Of a stretch of DNA of 64,000 bases, positions 43,545 to 53,142 are shown one piece after another. The notes below the pieces were generated by a model. The model was not told the origin of the DNA and did no database searches. It was given only the letters and a program-made list of their open reading frames with translations. The stretch spans positions 3,348,001 through 3,412,000 of the forward strand of contig CBDCVY010000013.1 in assembly GCA_965223245.1 (NCBI GenBank). Reading direction: 5' to 3'. The stretch is from CBDCVY01 sp965223245 (GTDB lineage: Bacteria; Nitrospinota; Nitrospinia; Nitrospinales; Nitrospinaceae). The translations under genes and the position numbers were made by a program. How positions within the stretch are numbered: position 1 is the stretch's first letter; the number at the start of each line of letters is the position of its first letter.

Positions 43545-44549
43545 ATGGCTATCCCTTTACAACAGGCCCTAAAAGTAGGGTTGTATTTGTTTAAGCAAAA
43601 ATTGAAAGGCCGGAAACAGTATCCTCTAGTTCTAATGCTGGAACCTCTGTTCAGATGTAATTTAGAATGCGTAGGATGTGGCAAAATCCAGAAATCGAAT
43701 GAGATCCTCAAACAGTATCTTACTGTAGAACAATGTTTAAATGCTGCAAAAGAATGCGACGCGCCCATTGTTTCCATTGCAGGCGGTGAACCACTGATCC
43801 ATCCTAATATGGTGGAAATTGTAAAGGGATTGGTCAAGCAGGGACGATTTGTTTATTTATGTACCAACGCATTATTGCTTGAACGCTATTTAGATGAATT
43901 GCCAAAAAGCCCTCAACTAACTTTGTCTATCCATTTGGATGGCATGAAAGAACATCACGACCATATATGTGCTGAAGAAGGAGTTTACGATAAAACAATT
44001 TCTGCAATTCGTACGGCTAAGAAAAAAGGATTTCGTGTAACTACGAATACAACTTTTTTCGATGGTGTCTCGGTAGAAGATGCCGAAAATTTCTTGGATC
44101 ATGTTCGTCCGATGGGTGTGGATGGGATGACAATCTCATCTGCCTTCCAATACCCGGATGCTCCGGTACAGGATAATTTCTTTGGGCGAAACAGAACTAT
44201 GGAGTTTTTCTCCGAACTCCTTTCTAAAAATAAAAATGGGCGTTGGACATTTAACCATTCTCCATTTTACTTAGAATTTCTTCAAGGCAAACGCGATTAT
44301 GATTGCACTCCCTGGGGTAATCCAAGTTATTCCGTACTCGGCTGGCAACGCCCTTGTTATTTGTTGGACGAAGGCTATGCAAGTTCCTTTAAAGAACTTA
44401 TGGAAACGACTCCTTGGGAAAATTATGGTCATCGCAATCACGATAAGTGCAAAGACTGCACAGCGCATTGCGGTTATGAAGCTACCGCAGTGCAAGATTC
44501 TACACGCGGTTTGAAAAATATGCTTATTTCCGCTAAATCTATATTTTAA
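43545..44549 (+). CDS. hpnH: Hopanoid biosynthesis radical SAM protein HpnH (adenosylhopane synthase)
   Basis: HpnH joins the adenosyl radical of SAM to diploptene, the first step to extended hopanoids. The 334-residue chain begins MAIPLQQALKVGLYLFKQKL, the normal family start. The radical-SAM motif CNLECVGC (C38, C42, C45) follows YPLVLMLEPLFR. The SPASM-like C-terminus has CKDCTAHCGYE. The frame is open 36 codons upstream from a TTG, but conservation begins at this ATG. No other hopanoid gene (shc, hpnG) is in the window. Confidence 0.93.
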   Translation: MAIPLQQALKVGLYLFKQKLKGRKQYPLVLMLEPLFRCNLECVGCGKIQKSNEILKQYLTVEQCLNAAKECDAPIVSIAGGEPLIHPNMVEIVKGLVKQGRFVYLCTNALLLERYLDELPKSPQLTLSIHLDGMKEHHDHICAEEGVYDKTISAIRTAKKKGFRVTTNTTFFDGVSVEDAENFLDHVRPMGVDGMTISSAFQYPDAPVQDNFFGRNRTMEFFSELLSKNKNGRWTFNHSPFYLEFLQGKRDYDCTPWGNPSYSVLGWQRPCYLLDEGYASSFKELMETTPWENYGHRNHDKCKDCTAHCGYEATAVQDSTRGLKNMLISAKSIF

Positions 44550-44649
44550 TAAAATGTCTGACGTTAGGTTTTCCAGTTGTTTAATAATCTAATGAGTTTA
44601 AAGTTTTCTTTCCTTTCTAAATCCCAATAAAAATTCTAAAGGCAAAACA

Positions 44650-46026
44650 ATGAAGCATATGAACTCTGGAATCGTTATTTCCGGTGTGAGTACTTCTATC
44701 GGCAAATCGTCAATTTCCATTGGGCTCATGAGATTATTGAAACGGCGGGGTCATTGTGTAAAACCCTTTAAAGTAGGACCGGATTATATTGACCCGGGTC
44801 ATCACTATCGAGCAGCAGGTAACCCAAGTTACAACCTTGATTCATGGATGTCTTCCCCTGGATATATCAAACAAATTTTTGATGATGTCGTGAAGGAAGA
44901 GGATATTGCGATTGTTGAGGGAGTAATGGGGTTGTTTGATGGTGCCTATTCCACCAAACCTGATGGAACAACGGCAGAAGTGGCAAAAACTTTAGGTCTT
45001 CCAGTATTACTCGTTGCAGAAGGTCAATACATGGCACGTTCCTTTGCAGCTCTAGTCCAAGGGTTTACGCAGTTCGATTCAAAACTAGAGTTTATTGGAG
45101 TACTTGCAAATCGAGTAAATACTAAGGGTCATATGAAAATACTGAAAGAATCAATTGAACATTATGCAAACATTCCTTTTCTGGGAGCCATACCTTCCCA
45201 TAAAGAATTAGAAATGCCCAGTCGCTATTTAGGTCTTCATCTTAGCAATGAACAAGAGGAAATCTTTTATGAACAGTGGGCAAACCATTTAGAAGACCAT
45301 TTAGATATTAGTGCGCTTTTTACAAGGAACGTTGAGAAAACCCCAAATTCTTTTACTCACACATATTCCAACGTCAATCGATGGAACATACAACCCAGGT
45401 CAAAAAAGTTTAAAGTTGCCATTGCCAAAGATGAAGCTTTCCAGTTTTTGTATCAGGATACTTTGGATTTTATTCAAGGTTTAGGAGGAGAAATTCATTT
45501 TTTTTCACCTTTGAAAGACGCGACTTTGCCTGCCAATTCAGATTTGATTTATTTTCCCGGGGGATACCCGGAACTCTATGCTCCTCAATTGAGTAGTAAT
45601 TTTTCCCTTCGAAACCAAATATTGAATACAGGAAATGACGGAACGCTTATTATTGGGGAATGCGGCGGGTTGATGTATTTGGGAAAAAGTTTAAAGAATC
45701 TCGAGGGAGAAAATCATTCTATGGTAGGTTTGTTTGAATTTTCAACAACTATGGAACATAAAAAACTAACCATAGGTTATCGTGAATTGGAGTTTATTCC
45801 AAATTCACAGGAAGAGGAACCCATAGTTTTAAAGGGACATGAATTTCACAATTTTGAATTGGAAAAAGAAATCGAACCACCTAATATGAAACATCGCTGT
45901 CCTAAGACCCAATCTCTAATTCAAGATGGATATATTTACAAGAACTGTTTTGCTTTTCGATCTCATATCTATTGGCCCTCTTCCCTTAAAGGGTTTAAAT
46001 TTTTATTAAGTAAAATAAAGAATTAA
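44650..46026 (+). CDS. cobB/cbiA: Cobyrinate a,c-diamide synthase
   Basis: This enzyme amidates the a and c side chains of cobyrinate (or hydrogenobyrinate) using glutamine and ATP in cobalamin synthesis. The 458-residue protein has an N-terminal dethiobiotin-synthase-like ATPase (VISGVSTSIGKSSISIGLM, KVGPDYIDPGHH) and a C-terminal class I glutaminase with the nucleophile in IIGECGGLMYLG. No other cob genes or a cobalamin riboswitch are next to it. It starts 100 bp after hpnH and converges with a TPR gene. Confidence 0.92.
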   Translation: MKHMNSGIVISGVSTSIGKSSISIGLMRLLKRRGHCVKPFKVGPDYIDPGHHYRAAGNPSYNLDSWMSSPGYIKQIFDDVVKEEDIAIVEGVMGLFDGAYSTKPDGTTAEVAKTLGLPVLLVAEGQYMARSFAALVQGFTQFDSKLEFIGVLANRVNTKGHMKILKESIEHYANIPFLGAIPSHKELEMPSRYLGLHLSNEQEEIFYEQWANHLEDHLDISALFTRNVEKTPNSFTHTYSNVNRWNIQPRSKKFKVAIAKDEAFQFLYQDTLDFIQGLGGEIHFFSPLKDATLPANSDLIYFPGGYPELYAPQLSSNFSLRNQILNTGNDGTLIIGECGGLMYLGKSLKNLEGENHSMVGLFEFSTTMEHKKLTIGYRELEFIPNSQEEEPIVLKGHEFHNFELEKEIEPPNMKHRCPKTQSLIQDGYIYKNCFAFRSHIYWPSSLKGFKFLLSKIKN

Positions 46027-46034
46027 AAATAATT

Positions 46035-46880
46035 TTAAGTTTTTAGACTGTTGAACAGATCCTGGTATTTAATATTTCCCGGGTTCAGTTGAATTGCCCT
46101 TTGAATAGATTCTTTGGCATCTAATGGTTTATCAATTGCCGTCTGAATCTGAGCAATTTGATAATAAGCCTCAGGTTGGTAAGGGTTGATAGCAATGGAT
46201 TGGTTCAAAGCCTCTAATGCTTTCGGATAATCTTGACGGTCTTTGTACAAGAGCCCTAAGTGAAAATGAGTCAAGGTAGATTTAGAATCCAATTTTAAAG
46301 ATTGCTGTAAATACTTTTCGGCTTCATCTAAATTTCCCACCATCCGGTAACTATCGGCAATATTATTTAAATAAAGAGGATTTCTGGATTCTTTTTGAAT
46401 GGCAGTTTTATAATGTTCAATTGCTTTTGGGTAATCTTTGCGTGTTTTGTAAATATTACCAATATTGTTATAAGCTCTGGAATCATTGTCATTTTCCTGG
46501 AGCTGAATGGCCTGTTCCCATTGCTCTAAAGCTTTATCAGAATTGCCTTCCATATAAAAACACATGCCGAGGTTAATTCTGGCTTGCAAATGTTTCGCAT
46601 CAATTTCGATAACTTTTTCAAACATTTTTTTAGCATTTTGGATTTGCTTCATCCCAAAAAAGATTAAACCCTTTTTATCATAAGCTTCGGCATTTTTGGG
46701 ATTTAGTTTGATAGCCAAATCAAATTCATCTAATGAATTTTTAAATAATTTGTATTGAGCAAACTCTATACCAAGGCGGTAATGTTCATTTGATGCTTTC
46801 GGGTCGGCTAATTGTTTTTCAGAAGAACAGGCAATCGTTAAAAGAAAAATTGAAATAGGTAATATAAGTTTTTTATTCAT
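46035..46880 (-). CDS. TPR-repeat lipoprotein
   Basis: This 281-residue lipoprotein (lipobox LTIAC) is followed by about seven consecutive TPR motifs with the usual W/L-G-Y-A-F-A-P spacing, for example NAEAYDKKGLIFFGMKQIQN and NPLYLNNIADSYRMVGNLDE. It is a periplasmic scaffold. The ATG at 46880 directly precedes the signal peptide (MNKKLILPISIFLLTIAC); the longer frame to 46925 adds no plausible sequence. It is downstream of two secreted paralogues on the same strand. Confidence 0.83.
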   Translation of the reverse strand: MNKKLILPISIFLLTIACSSEKQLADPKASNEHYRLGIEFAQYKLFKNSLDEFDLAIKLNPKNAEAYDKKGLIFFGMKQIQNAKKMFEKVIEIDAKHLQARINLGMCFYMEGNSDKALEQWEQAIQLQENDNDSRAYNNIGNIYKTRKDYPKAIEHYKTAIQKESRNPLYLNNIADSYRMVGNLDEAEKYLQQSLKLDSKSTLTHFHLGLLYKDRQDYPKALEALNQSIAINPYQPEAYYQIAQIQTAIDKPLDAKESIQRAIQLNPGNIKYQDLFNSLKT

Positions 46881-46936
46881 GGGAAGTATTTGGAAAAGAA
46901 GGGACCGGCAGATAGCCGGTCCCAATATTAAAGATT

Positions 46937-47569
46937 TTAGTTCATACCTCTTCCACCCGTTGGTACACCACCGGATCCTAAAGTCACACCGGAAGAAGGT
47001 AGAGTGGAATCATGCATATCACCAATAAATTCCATTGAAAAACCAGCATTACTGGCTTCGGCAAAAATAACCCCCCACATTGCGATTTGGTTGAGGTTTT
47101 CATATTTGCCATTTCCATTTTGAACCGTGGGGGTGGTATTATCCGAAAGAATTCGTACATTCCCCAGCACCGCACCCGTAGTCGTTGTGGTAATAAAATG
47201 GTCTCTTGCAGTAAAGGCTGCATTATTGGTTGTCGGGTTTATTGAAGGATGGTTAGTAGAAACAATAAATAATTTATGAGTTTCACCAGCACCTACTGTA
47301 AAGTTAACAGATGTGCTTCCTACAATTTGACCCGCTGTCGTTCCTTCTAATGAAACCGTCAGCCCAATATTTGAAGCTGCAAGGCTTAATGAAGGATGTG
47401 TAAAAGCTAAAAACGAATAAAAACCGCCAGCAGATGGACCGCCTGGTACCACTTGAGCAAAAGGCGATACGGCCACTCGTGATCGATCCACAGTTTGAGC
47501 TGTGGAAACCTGGACCAGCATTACAAATGCTGCCAGAGTTATAATTGAAATATGAATTAACTTCTTCAT
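46937..47569 (-). CDS. Secreted protein, tandem paralogue B
   Basis: This 210-residue protein has a signal peptide ending VSTAQ. The mature part is Ser/Thr/Gly-rich and beta-strand-like. It shares blocks with the gene just upstream: an SRVAV/SRVIA start, a THPSLS/AHPSLS block followed by SNIGLTVS/SDIGVTVT, and the near-identical MEFIGDM(H/N)DS near the end. It ends in a Gly-rich tail (GSGGVPTGGRGMN). AAGGAG before the ATG at 47569 fixes the start. I recognise no family; it is probably a surface or periplasmic structural protein. Confidence 0.75.
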   Translation of the reverse strand: MKKLIHISIITLAAFVMLVQVSTAQTVDRSRVAVSPFAQVVPGGPSAGGFYSFLAFTHPSLSLAASNIGLTVSLEGTTAGQIVGSTSVNFTVGAGETHKLFIVSTNHPSINPTTNNAAFTARDHFITTTTTGAVLGNVRILSDNTTPTVQNGNGKYENLNQIAMWGVIFAEASNAGFSMEFIGDMHDSTLPSSGVTLGSGGVPTGGRGMN

Positions 47570-47621
47570 AAATTGTTCTCCTTTGTTTAACCAGCTATTC
47601 GGATAAAGTTTCAAGCCGATT

Positions 47622-48212
47622 CTAGTTTACCCCACTGGGGAAAGTATTAGCTGCTTGGCCTGGGTGTGACGAGGAATCATTCATGTCGCCAATGAATTCC
47701 ATAGCAAATCCCGTATTGGAGCCAGAAAATACGACTGCACCCCAATAAGACAACCGTGTAACATCATTGGTACTTCCAGCTTGAACAGGGTCAAATCTTA
47801 TATACCCGGTACCGCCGGCAGTTGTTGAACCAAGAATGACAGTATCATTCGGAAAATTGGCCTCGTTAAACAAGGAATTCGAAGTCTGCAAGTTGGTGCC
47901 AAAAACAAATATCTTTGAAGTTTGCCCAGCACTTACTGTAAAGGTCTGAGAGGTTCCATAAATATTTGCAGCGCCTTCGCCTCCATCACCTAAAAAAGCT
48001 GTGACAGTTACACCAATATCAGAAGCCATCCCACTCAAGGAAGGATGAGCAACTCCTATAAAGGTATAAGTAGATCCCGCATGTTGCCAATAGGGAGCGA
48101 TAACTCTGCTAGACGGATCAACGGCAAATGCATTGTTTGCGCTTACCGCTAACAATACAAAAACTGCCATACCCGAGATCGTAATCGATCGGAAAATCTG
48201 TTTCATTTTCAT
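47622..48212 (-). CDS. Secreted protein, tandem paralogue A
   Basis: This 196-residue protein has a signal peptide ending NNAFA. The mature region starts VDPSSRVIAPYWQ and includes AHPSLSGMASDIGVTVTAF and YWGAVVFSGSNTGFAMEFIG followed by DMNDSS. It is homologous to the gene 52 bp downstream, so a local duplication. AAAGGAG before the ATG at 48212 sets the start. It lies upstream of the TPR lipoprotein and is divergent from the pilus operon. Confidence 0.75.
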   Translation of the reverse strand: MKMKQIFRSITISGMAVFVLLAVSANNAFAVDPSSRVIAPYWQHAGSTYTFIGVAHPSLSGMASDIGVTVTAFLGDGGEGAANIYGTSQTFTVSAGQTSKIFVFGTNLQTSNSLFNEANFPNDTVILGSTTAGGTGYIRFDPVQAGSTNDVTRLSYWGAVVFSGSNTGFAMEFIGDMNDSSSHPGQAANTFPSGVN

Positions 48213-48888
48213 TAGAAATTTCTCCTTTATATTCCGAATCTTCTTTTCAGAAGAAAATTGACAGACGTTAAAAAAAAGTTTTCCAGGCAACGACCCCCTT
48301 CCAATAAAAGAACTAATAAAAAATAGAATTTCTAACTAGGTAATTTACTTCTAGTGTAAAGCAATAACTTCATATTTTTGAAAACTAATTCAAAATTTTT
48401 TAAAAAAATTTCTATTATTCTTCTCAACTCCAGTTAAGTATTGAGAAAACAATCGAAATCGCTTTTGTTTGCTTATTTTGTGAAAAAAATGCTTGATTTT
48501 CTATCGGTTGGAAAAGGTAATACTTTAGAATCGCTTAAAATTTGGGGAAGATAATTCTTAGTTCTCTCAGAATATTTAATTATTGAGGAAGGATTATTTT
48601 TTTATTTTTACAAAAATTCCAGAAATACCTGAATCAATTTTGTGAGATAATACAATTTGACTAAAAAGTAACACAGAAATTACACTTTGATTATTTATTG
48701 AAAGCTAAATCTAGCTTCCTTTTTTTGCGGCACCTGTTATCCTGTAAAAGGCTTGATTAATTGCCTTATTAGTTATGCTTCACCTATCAAACAATACAGG
48801 GATCAACCACAAATCCTAACATTGAGTTTTTTCAACTATTTGATATAATTGAACTAATTTAATTCCACACAATAAATTTACCGAGAAA
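48213..48888. other. 676-bp intergenic region between the secreted paralogues and the pilus operon
   Basis: This is the longest non-coding stretch in the window. It should hold divergent promoters for the secreted-protein genes and the pilus operon. It contains one terminator-like element in the plus orientation (48702-48726) with no plus-strand gene upstream, and an AAGGC/GCCTT hairpin near 48748-48767. No known RNA family or coding frame is recognised. Confidence 0.45.
48702..48726 (+). terminator. Orphan terminator-like hairpin
   Basis: AAGCTA and TAGCTT form a 6-bp stem with a 4-nt loop, followed by CC and seven T residues (48720-48726). It lies about 165 bp upstream of the pilus operon start codon. 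With no upstream gene on this strand it could end a small RNA or attenuate the pilus operon. Confidence 0.45.
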
Positions 48889-49689
48889 ATGATGAAAAAA
48901 CCAAGGGTCTTTACCACTAAAAAGAACCGGGTACTGGTTTTATTTTTAATCAGTCTGGTACCTTTTTGGCTTGCCGCATGTGCTACTCAAAGTACAAAAA
49001 AAAATTCAGGAAATAAGTTAGAAGCCCAAAAATATTATGACTTAGCTGAAAAGGCTTATTCCATCAAACAAAAGGATGAGTTTTACAGGAATTTAAACAA
49101 AGCCATCGAATTGGATCCAGAGGAACCCTATTTCCATCTTGTTAAAGGTGATGCTTATTTTGAAGATGTCAAACTGGACGAGGCAGAACAAGAATATTTA
49201 ACAGCAATTAAATTAGGTATCCAAAATCCTGACGGAAATCGTCAACTTGGCCGATTGTATATGCAAAAAAGCGATTGGAATAGTGCCATCTATTATTTAA
49301 GGAAGGCGGTGGAAGCGAGAAATTTAATTGCCCCACATCAAATATATAACTGGTTGGCTCTTTGTTATTATGCCAAAGGTGAATTGACTAATGCAGAAAA
49401 AACTTGGAACAAATCTTTAGGAATTAAAGAGAATGGTCAAATTAGAATGAATTTGGGCCTCGTTTATAAAGAAGCAGCTGAATTCGATAAAGCCAGAGAG
49501 TCTTTATCCAAAGCAATTGAATTAGACCCAAAGCTGGTTCGCGCACATTATGAATTAGCTCAGTTGCATCTTAAAGATCGTAGATTTGCTGACGCACGCG
49601 AACATTTTCAAAAAGTTATTGATTTGGAGCCGTTAGGAAAAACGGCAAAAACCTCTAAAGAATATTTAAAACTAATGCCCAGTGAGTAA
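48889..49689 (+). CDS. pilF: PilF/PilW-like TPR lipoprotein (pilotin)
   Basis: This 266-residue lipoprotein (lipobox LAAC) carries about five TPR motifs, for example FYRNLNKAIELDPEEPYFH and ARESLSKAIELDPKLVRAH. In type IV pilus systems the PilF/PilW lipoprotein helps PilQ secretin assemble in the outer membrane. TPR content alone is not specific, but its place as first gene of the pilus operon supports the call. The rodZ-like gene follows 3 bp after the stop. Confidence 0.75.
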   Translation: MMKKPRVFTTKKNRVLVLFLISLVPFWLAACATQSTKKNSGNKLEAQKYYDLAEKAYSIKQKDEFYRNLNKAIELDPEEPYFHLVKGDAYFEDVKLDEAEQEYLTAIKLGIQNPDGNRQLGRLYMQKSDWNSAIYYLRKAVEARNLIAPHQIYNWLALCYYAKGELTNAEKTWNKSLGIKENGQIRMNLGLVYKEAAEFDKARESLSKAIELDPKLVRAHYELAQLHLKDRRFADAREHFQKVIDLEPLGKTAKTSKEYLKLMPSE

Positions 49690-49692
49690 TGT

Positions 49693-50835
49693 ATGACAGA
49701 GGATTTTGGTTCTTACTTAAAACATGAGCGTGAATTAAGAGGAGTTTCTCTTGAAGAAATCGCCTCCTTAACAAAAATTCATATCCGATATTTAAACGCT
49801 TTGGAAAATAATCAATATGATGATCTTCCTGGGGAAGTGTTTATCAAAGGGTTTATTCGATCTTATGCACGGGCCATCGGAGCCAATGTAGACGAATGGA
49901 TAACGGCTTATGACGATTCTATTGGGCGTGACCGAAGAGAAAAAATTATTATTGAAACTAACGCCGTCGAATCTTCTAATAATGTTGAAACCAAACCTAA
50001 GAAAACTCTTTTTGCTTTAGGTGCTTTTATAGTCCTCATTGTAGTAATTGCGTATATGGTTTCTCCGGAAAACCAAGCAGATGAAAATATTTCTAGTCAA
50101 AACATTTTAACACCCGATAGTATTGAGGATGAGACTTCTTCATTGCCCAATTCTGAAGACCCTTTGTTTCCTATGGATGAGGATACGGTGGCAGAAAAAA
50201 ACATTTCAGAAGAGAATTTGGAGCCCACAATTGCCGAAGGAGAAACTCATCAAGTCATTTCAAAGTCAGATACTTCATTAGAAACCCAACAATCATCAGA
50301 AACAGAGGCTCCAGTTAAAAAAATCGAAATTGCACAAAAACCCGCTAAATTGAAGGATAGAGACGAATCTTCTCAAGTTCAAGACTCAAATGAACCACCG
50401 ATAACTATTTCTGAGCTTCCGGAAGAACCGAAAATAGAAGATGTTTCCTCTAAAAATGAAGAGAAAATATCTGAGAATACAAAACCAGATTCTGATGATG
50501 GGAATGTTGAACAACAACAAGCAGAAAATAAAAAAATCATAGAAAATGAAATAAATCAATCAAAGAGTTTGGCAGTTGAGGCAAAACCCTTTAAACTAGA
50601 AATACGCGTGAGTGAAAATTCTTGGTTTAATTTGACGATTGATAAAGGTCAGCAGCAGGATTTTATCTTGCCCGCAGGGACAAATAAGGAATTTCAGGCA
50701 CAACAAGCTATTCGTTTGACCATCGGAAATCGTCGAGGAACTCAAGTCATTTTAAATGAAGAAGAACTTAATTTGCCTGAAACGGCAGATAATATTATTC
50801 GAGATTTAATTTTAAGTGAAGAAACTTTAGGTTGA
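49693..50835 (+). CDS. RodZ-like HTH membrane protein
   Basis: This 380-residue protein has an N-terminal HTH_25 domain (5-75: SYLKHERELRGVSLEEIASL ... FIKGFIRSYARAIG) and a single membrane helix (TLFALGAFIVLIVVIAYMV, about 97-115). A long acidic Ser/Glu-rich linker follows, then a C-terminal DUF4115 domain (FKLEIRVSENSWFNLTID to LPET). This is the cytoskeletal RodZ architecture. Between pilF and pilT genes it may serve pilus positioning as well as, or instead of, MreB interaction. Spacings of 3 bp on each side show tight coupling. Confidence 0.83.
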   Translation: MTEDFGSYLKHERELRGVSLEEIASLTKIHIRYLNALENNQYDDLPGEVFIKGFIRSYARAIGANVDEWITAYDDSIGRDRREKIIIETNAVESSNNVETKPKKTLFALGAFIVLIVVIAYMVSPENQADENISSQNILTPDSIEDETSSLPNSEDPLFPMDEDTVAEKNISEENLEPTIAEGETHQVISKSDTSLETQQSSETEAPVKKIEIAQKPAKLKDRDESSQVQDSNEPPITISELPEEPKIEDVSSKNEEKISENTKPDSDDGNVEQQQAENKKIIENEINQSKSLAVEAKPFKLEIRVSENSWFNLTIDKGQQQDFILPAGTNKEFQAQQAIRLTIGNRRGTQVILNEEELNLPETADNIIRDLILSEETLG

Positions 50836-50838
50836 TTT

Positions 50839-51912
50839 ATGGCAAAAATTGATGCGTTTTTTAAATTAATGAATGAGCAGGGGGCTTCCGACCTTCACCT
50901 AGTTTCAGGTTCTCAACCTGTGCTTAGAATCAACGGAGACATGGAGCGTGTAAAATATAAAACTATAGAGAATGATGAATTAAAGTCATTACTTTATGAA
51001 ATAGCTCCAGAAAATAAATTAAAGATTTTTGAAGAAACCGGGGATATTGATTTTGCCTATGAAATTCCTAATTTAGCAAGGTATAGGGCAAACTATTTCC
51101 AGCAAAAATGGGGAATCGGTGCTGTATTTCGTGAAATTCCCAGTAAAATCTTAACTGCTGATGAATTAGGACTTCCCTCTGTCATAAAAAAATTATCTAT
51201 GTTGCATAAGGGGATTGTGTTGGTGACTGGCCCCACGGGTAGTGGTAAATCTACTACACTTGCAGCAATGATGGATTATGTAAACAGGAACAAAAAAGCA
51301 CACATTATTACAGTTGAAGATCCCGTTGAATTTGTACATCAAAGCCAAAGCTGTATTGTAAATCATCGGGAAGTAGGTTCTCATACACAAAGTTTTAAAT
51401 CAGCTCTGCGCGGTGCGTTGCGTGAAGATCCTGACATTATATTAGTGGGAGAAATGCGGGATTTAGAAACCATTGAATTAGCTTTGGAAGCTGCATCCAC
51501 AGGGCATTTAGTTTTTGGTACACTCCATACTCAAAGTGCAGCGAAAACTATTGACCGTGTAATCGATGTCTTTCCAGCCAACCAACAACCCCAAATTCGA
51601 ACCACATTATCGGAGAGTTTAAAGGGAGTTGTGGCGCAGAATTTATTTAAAAGAGTTGATAAGAAAGGCCGCATTGCGGTTTTAGAAGTGTTGGTCGTAA
51701 CCCCAGCTGCTTCTAATTTAATTCGGGAGGGCAAAACATTCCAAATTCCTTCAGTCATTCAGACAGGGAAAAAATATGGAATGCAATCGTTGGACGATGC
51801 CATTTTAGAAGCATTACAAGCTAAAAAAATTAGTGCTGAAGATGCTTATGATAAGGCAATTGTAAAAGAAAGATTCGTTCAATTTTTAAAAACACCTCCG
51901 GAATTTATTTAG
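50839..51912 (+). CDS. pilT: Type IV pilus retraction ATPase PilT
   Basis: This 357-residue hexameric motor ATPase depolymerises the pilus. Motifs are complete: GASDLHLVSGSQPV at the N-terminus, Walker A GPTGSGKSTT, Asp box ITVEDPVEF, Walker B DPDIILVGEMRD, His box GHLVFGTLHTQ. The AIRNLIRE motif appears as ASNLIREGK. It lies 3 bp after the rodZ-like gene and 6 bp before a second PilT-type gene. Confidence 0.95.
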   Translation: MAKIDAFFKLMNEQGASDLHLVSGSQPVLRINGDMERVKYKTIENDELKSLLYEIAPENKLKIFEETGDIDFAYEIPNLARYRANYFQQKWGIGAVFREIPSKILTADELGLPSVIKKLSMLHKGIVLVTGPTGSGKSTTLAAMMDYVNRNKKAHIITVEDPVEFVHQSQSCIVNHREVGSHTQSFKSALRGALREDPDIILVGEMRDLETIELALEAASTGHLVFGTLHTQSAAKTIDRVIDVFPANQQPQIRTTLSESLKGVVAQNLFKRVDKKGRIAVLEVLVVTPAASNLIREGKTFQIPSVIQTGKKYGMQSLDDAILEALQAKKISAEDAYDKAIVKERFVQFLKTPPEFI

Positions 51913-51918
51913 GCGCGA

Positions 51919-53115
51919 ATGAGAAAAGCTGAAGTAGACCACATTTTAACCTCTATGCTGGAGGCTTTCGGTAATATTTCCGATCTTAATATTACCGTGG
52001 GCAAAGCATTTCAAGTTGAAAATTCGGGCCAGTTAAAAGATGTGCCCATGCACCCTCCGGTTAAAAGCATTACCCCTTTTCAATCTGAAATAATGGCGTT
52101 AAATGTCATCGCAAATGATCGGCGATTGACCGATAACTTAATACGTTCCGGGTCTTGCGACTGCTCTTATTACATTCAAGGCAAAGCAAGATTTCGTGTC
52201 AATATATTTTCTCAAAGAGGAAATTACAGTATTGTTATGCGAAGATTGGAGACACGAATTCCTTCGATTGAAGAGATGGGTCTTCCCCCACAATTTGCAA
52301 AAGCTGCGGAAGAAAAAAATGGATTGATTCTTGTCACAGGTGCTACTGGAAGTGGTAAGTCCACCACGCTCGCAACTCTTTTAAATAAAATAAATCATGA
52401 AAAATCGGTCCACATTATTACATTGGAAGACCCTGTAGAGTTTATGCACCCGCATTTGCAATCCACTTTCAACCAAAGGGAATTGGGTAGCGATTTTGAT
52501 AGTTTTGCCAGTGGTCTCCGCGCCGCCCTACGGCAAGCCCCCAAAGTGATACTAGTCGGGGAAATGCGCGATAGAGAAACTGTAGAAATCGGTATGAGCG
52601 CTGCGGAAACCGGTCACTTGGTTATGAGTACTCTTCATACTGTCGACGCGGGTCAAACTATTAACCGCATTGTCGGTATGTTCAATCAAGAAGAAGAACA
52701 ACAAATTCGAATTCGATTAGCTGACACTTTAAGATGGGTAATCAGTCAGCGTTTAGTACCTAGATTAGGTGGTGGAAGAATCGCCTTGTTAGAGATAATG
52801 CAAAATAATATGAGGGCAAAAGAAGCGATCATTAACGGTGAAACCGAAGATAAGACCTTTTATGACATTATCCATCATGGTAGTGCTTACGGAATGTGGA
52901 CCTTTGATCAAAACATCATCAAACTCTATAAAGAAAGAAAAATTTCAGAAGAAACAGCAATTGCTTATGCCACAAGAAAAGCTATTGTAGGAAGAGGAAT
53001 TGATGCCGTCAAATCTGAACGGGGCGAAAGTACTACTGATATTGAAGATCTTGGTATGGATGAGGAATATGATCGCACAACGGGTTATGGCAAAGCTAAA
53101 TATAAAAAACGTTAG
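51919..53115 (+). CDS. pilU: PilT-like ATPase (PilU type)
   Basis: This 398-residue second retraction-type ATPase has Walker A GATGSGKSTT, Asp box ITLEDPVEF, Walker B PKVILVGEMRDRET and His box GHLVMSTLHTVDAG. A C-terminal extension of about 40 charged residues (ERGESTTDIEDLGMDEEYDR) goes beyond typical PilT. A duplicated PilT following PilT is the usual context of PilU, which assists PilT under load. The N-terminal region keeps the PAS-like PilT domain but diverges from PilT. Confidence 0.85.
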   Translation: MRKAEVDHILTSMLEAFGNISDLNITVGKAFQVENSGQLKDVPMHPPVKSITPFQSEIMALNVIANDRRLTDNLIRSGSCDCSYYIQGKARFRVNIFSQRGNYSIVMRRLETRIPSIEEMGLPPQFAKAAEEKNGLILVTGATGSGKSTTLATLLNKINHEKSVHIITLEDPVEFMHPHLQSTFNQRELGSDFDSFASGLRAALRQAPKVILVGEMRDRETVEIGMSAAETGHLVMSTLHTVDAGQTINRIVGMFNQEEEQQIRIRLADTLRWVISQRLVPRLGGGRIALLEIMQNNMRAKEAIINGETEDKTFYDIIHHGSAYGMWTFDQNIIKLYKERKISEETAIAYATRKAIVGRGIDAVKSERGESTTDIEDLGMDEEYDRTTGYGKAKYKKR

Positions 53116-53142
53116 TTTTAAAAATAATTTTTGGAGTCATTA

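Noticed and set aside
44550..44649. Cobalamin riboswitch before the cobyrinate diamide synthase gene
   Set aside because: The gap is only 100 bp and lacks the B12 box and the needed GC-rich structure.
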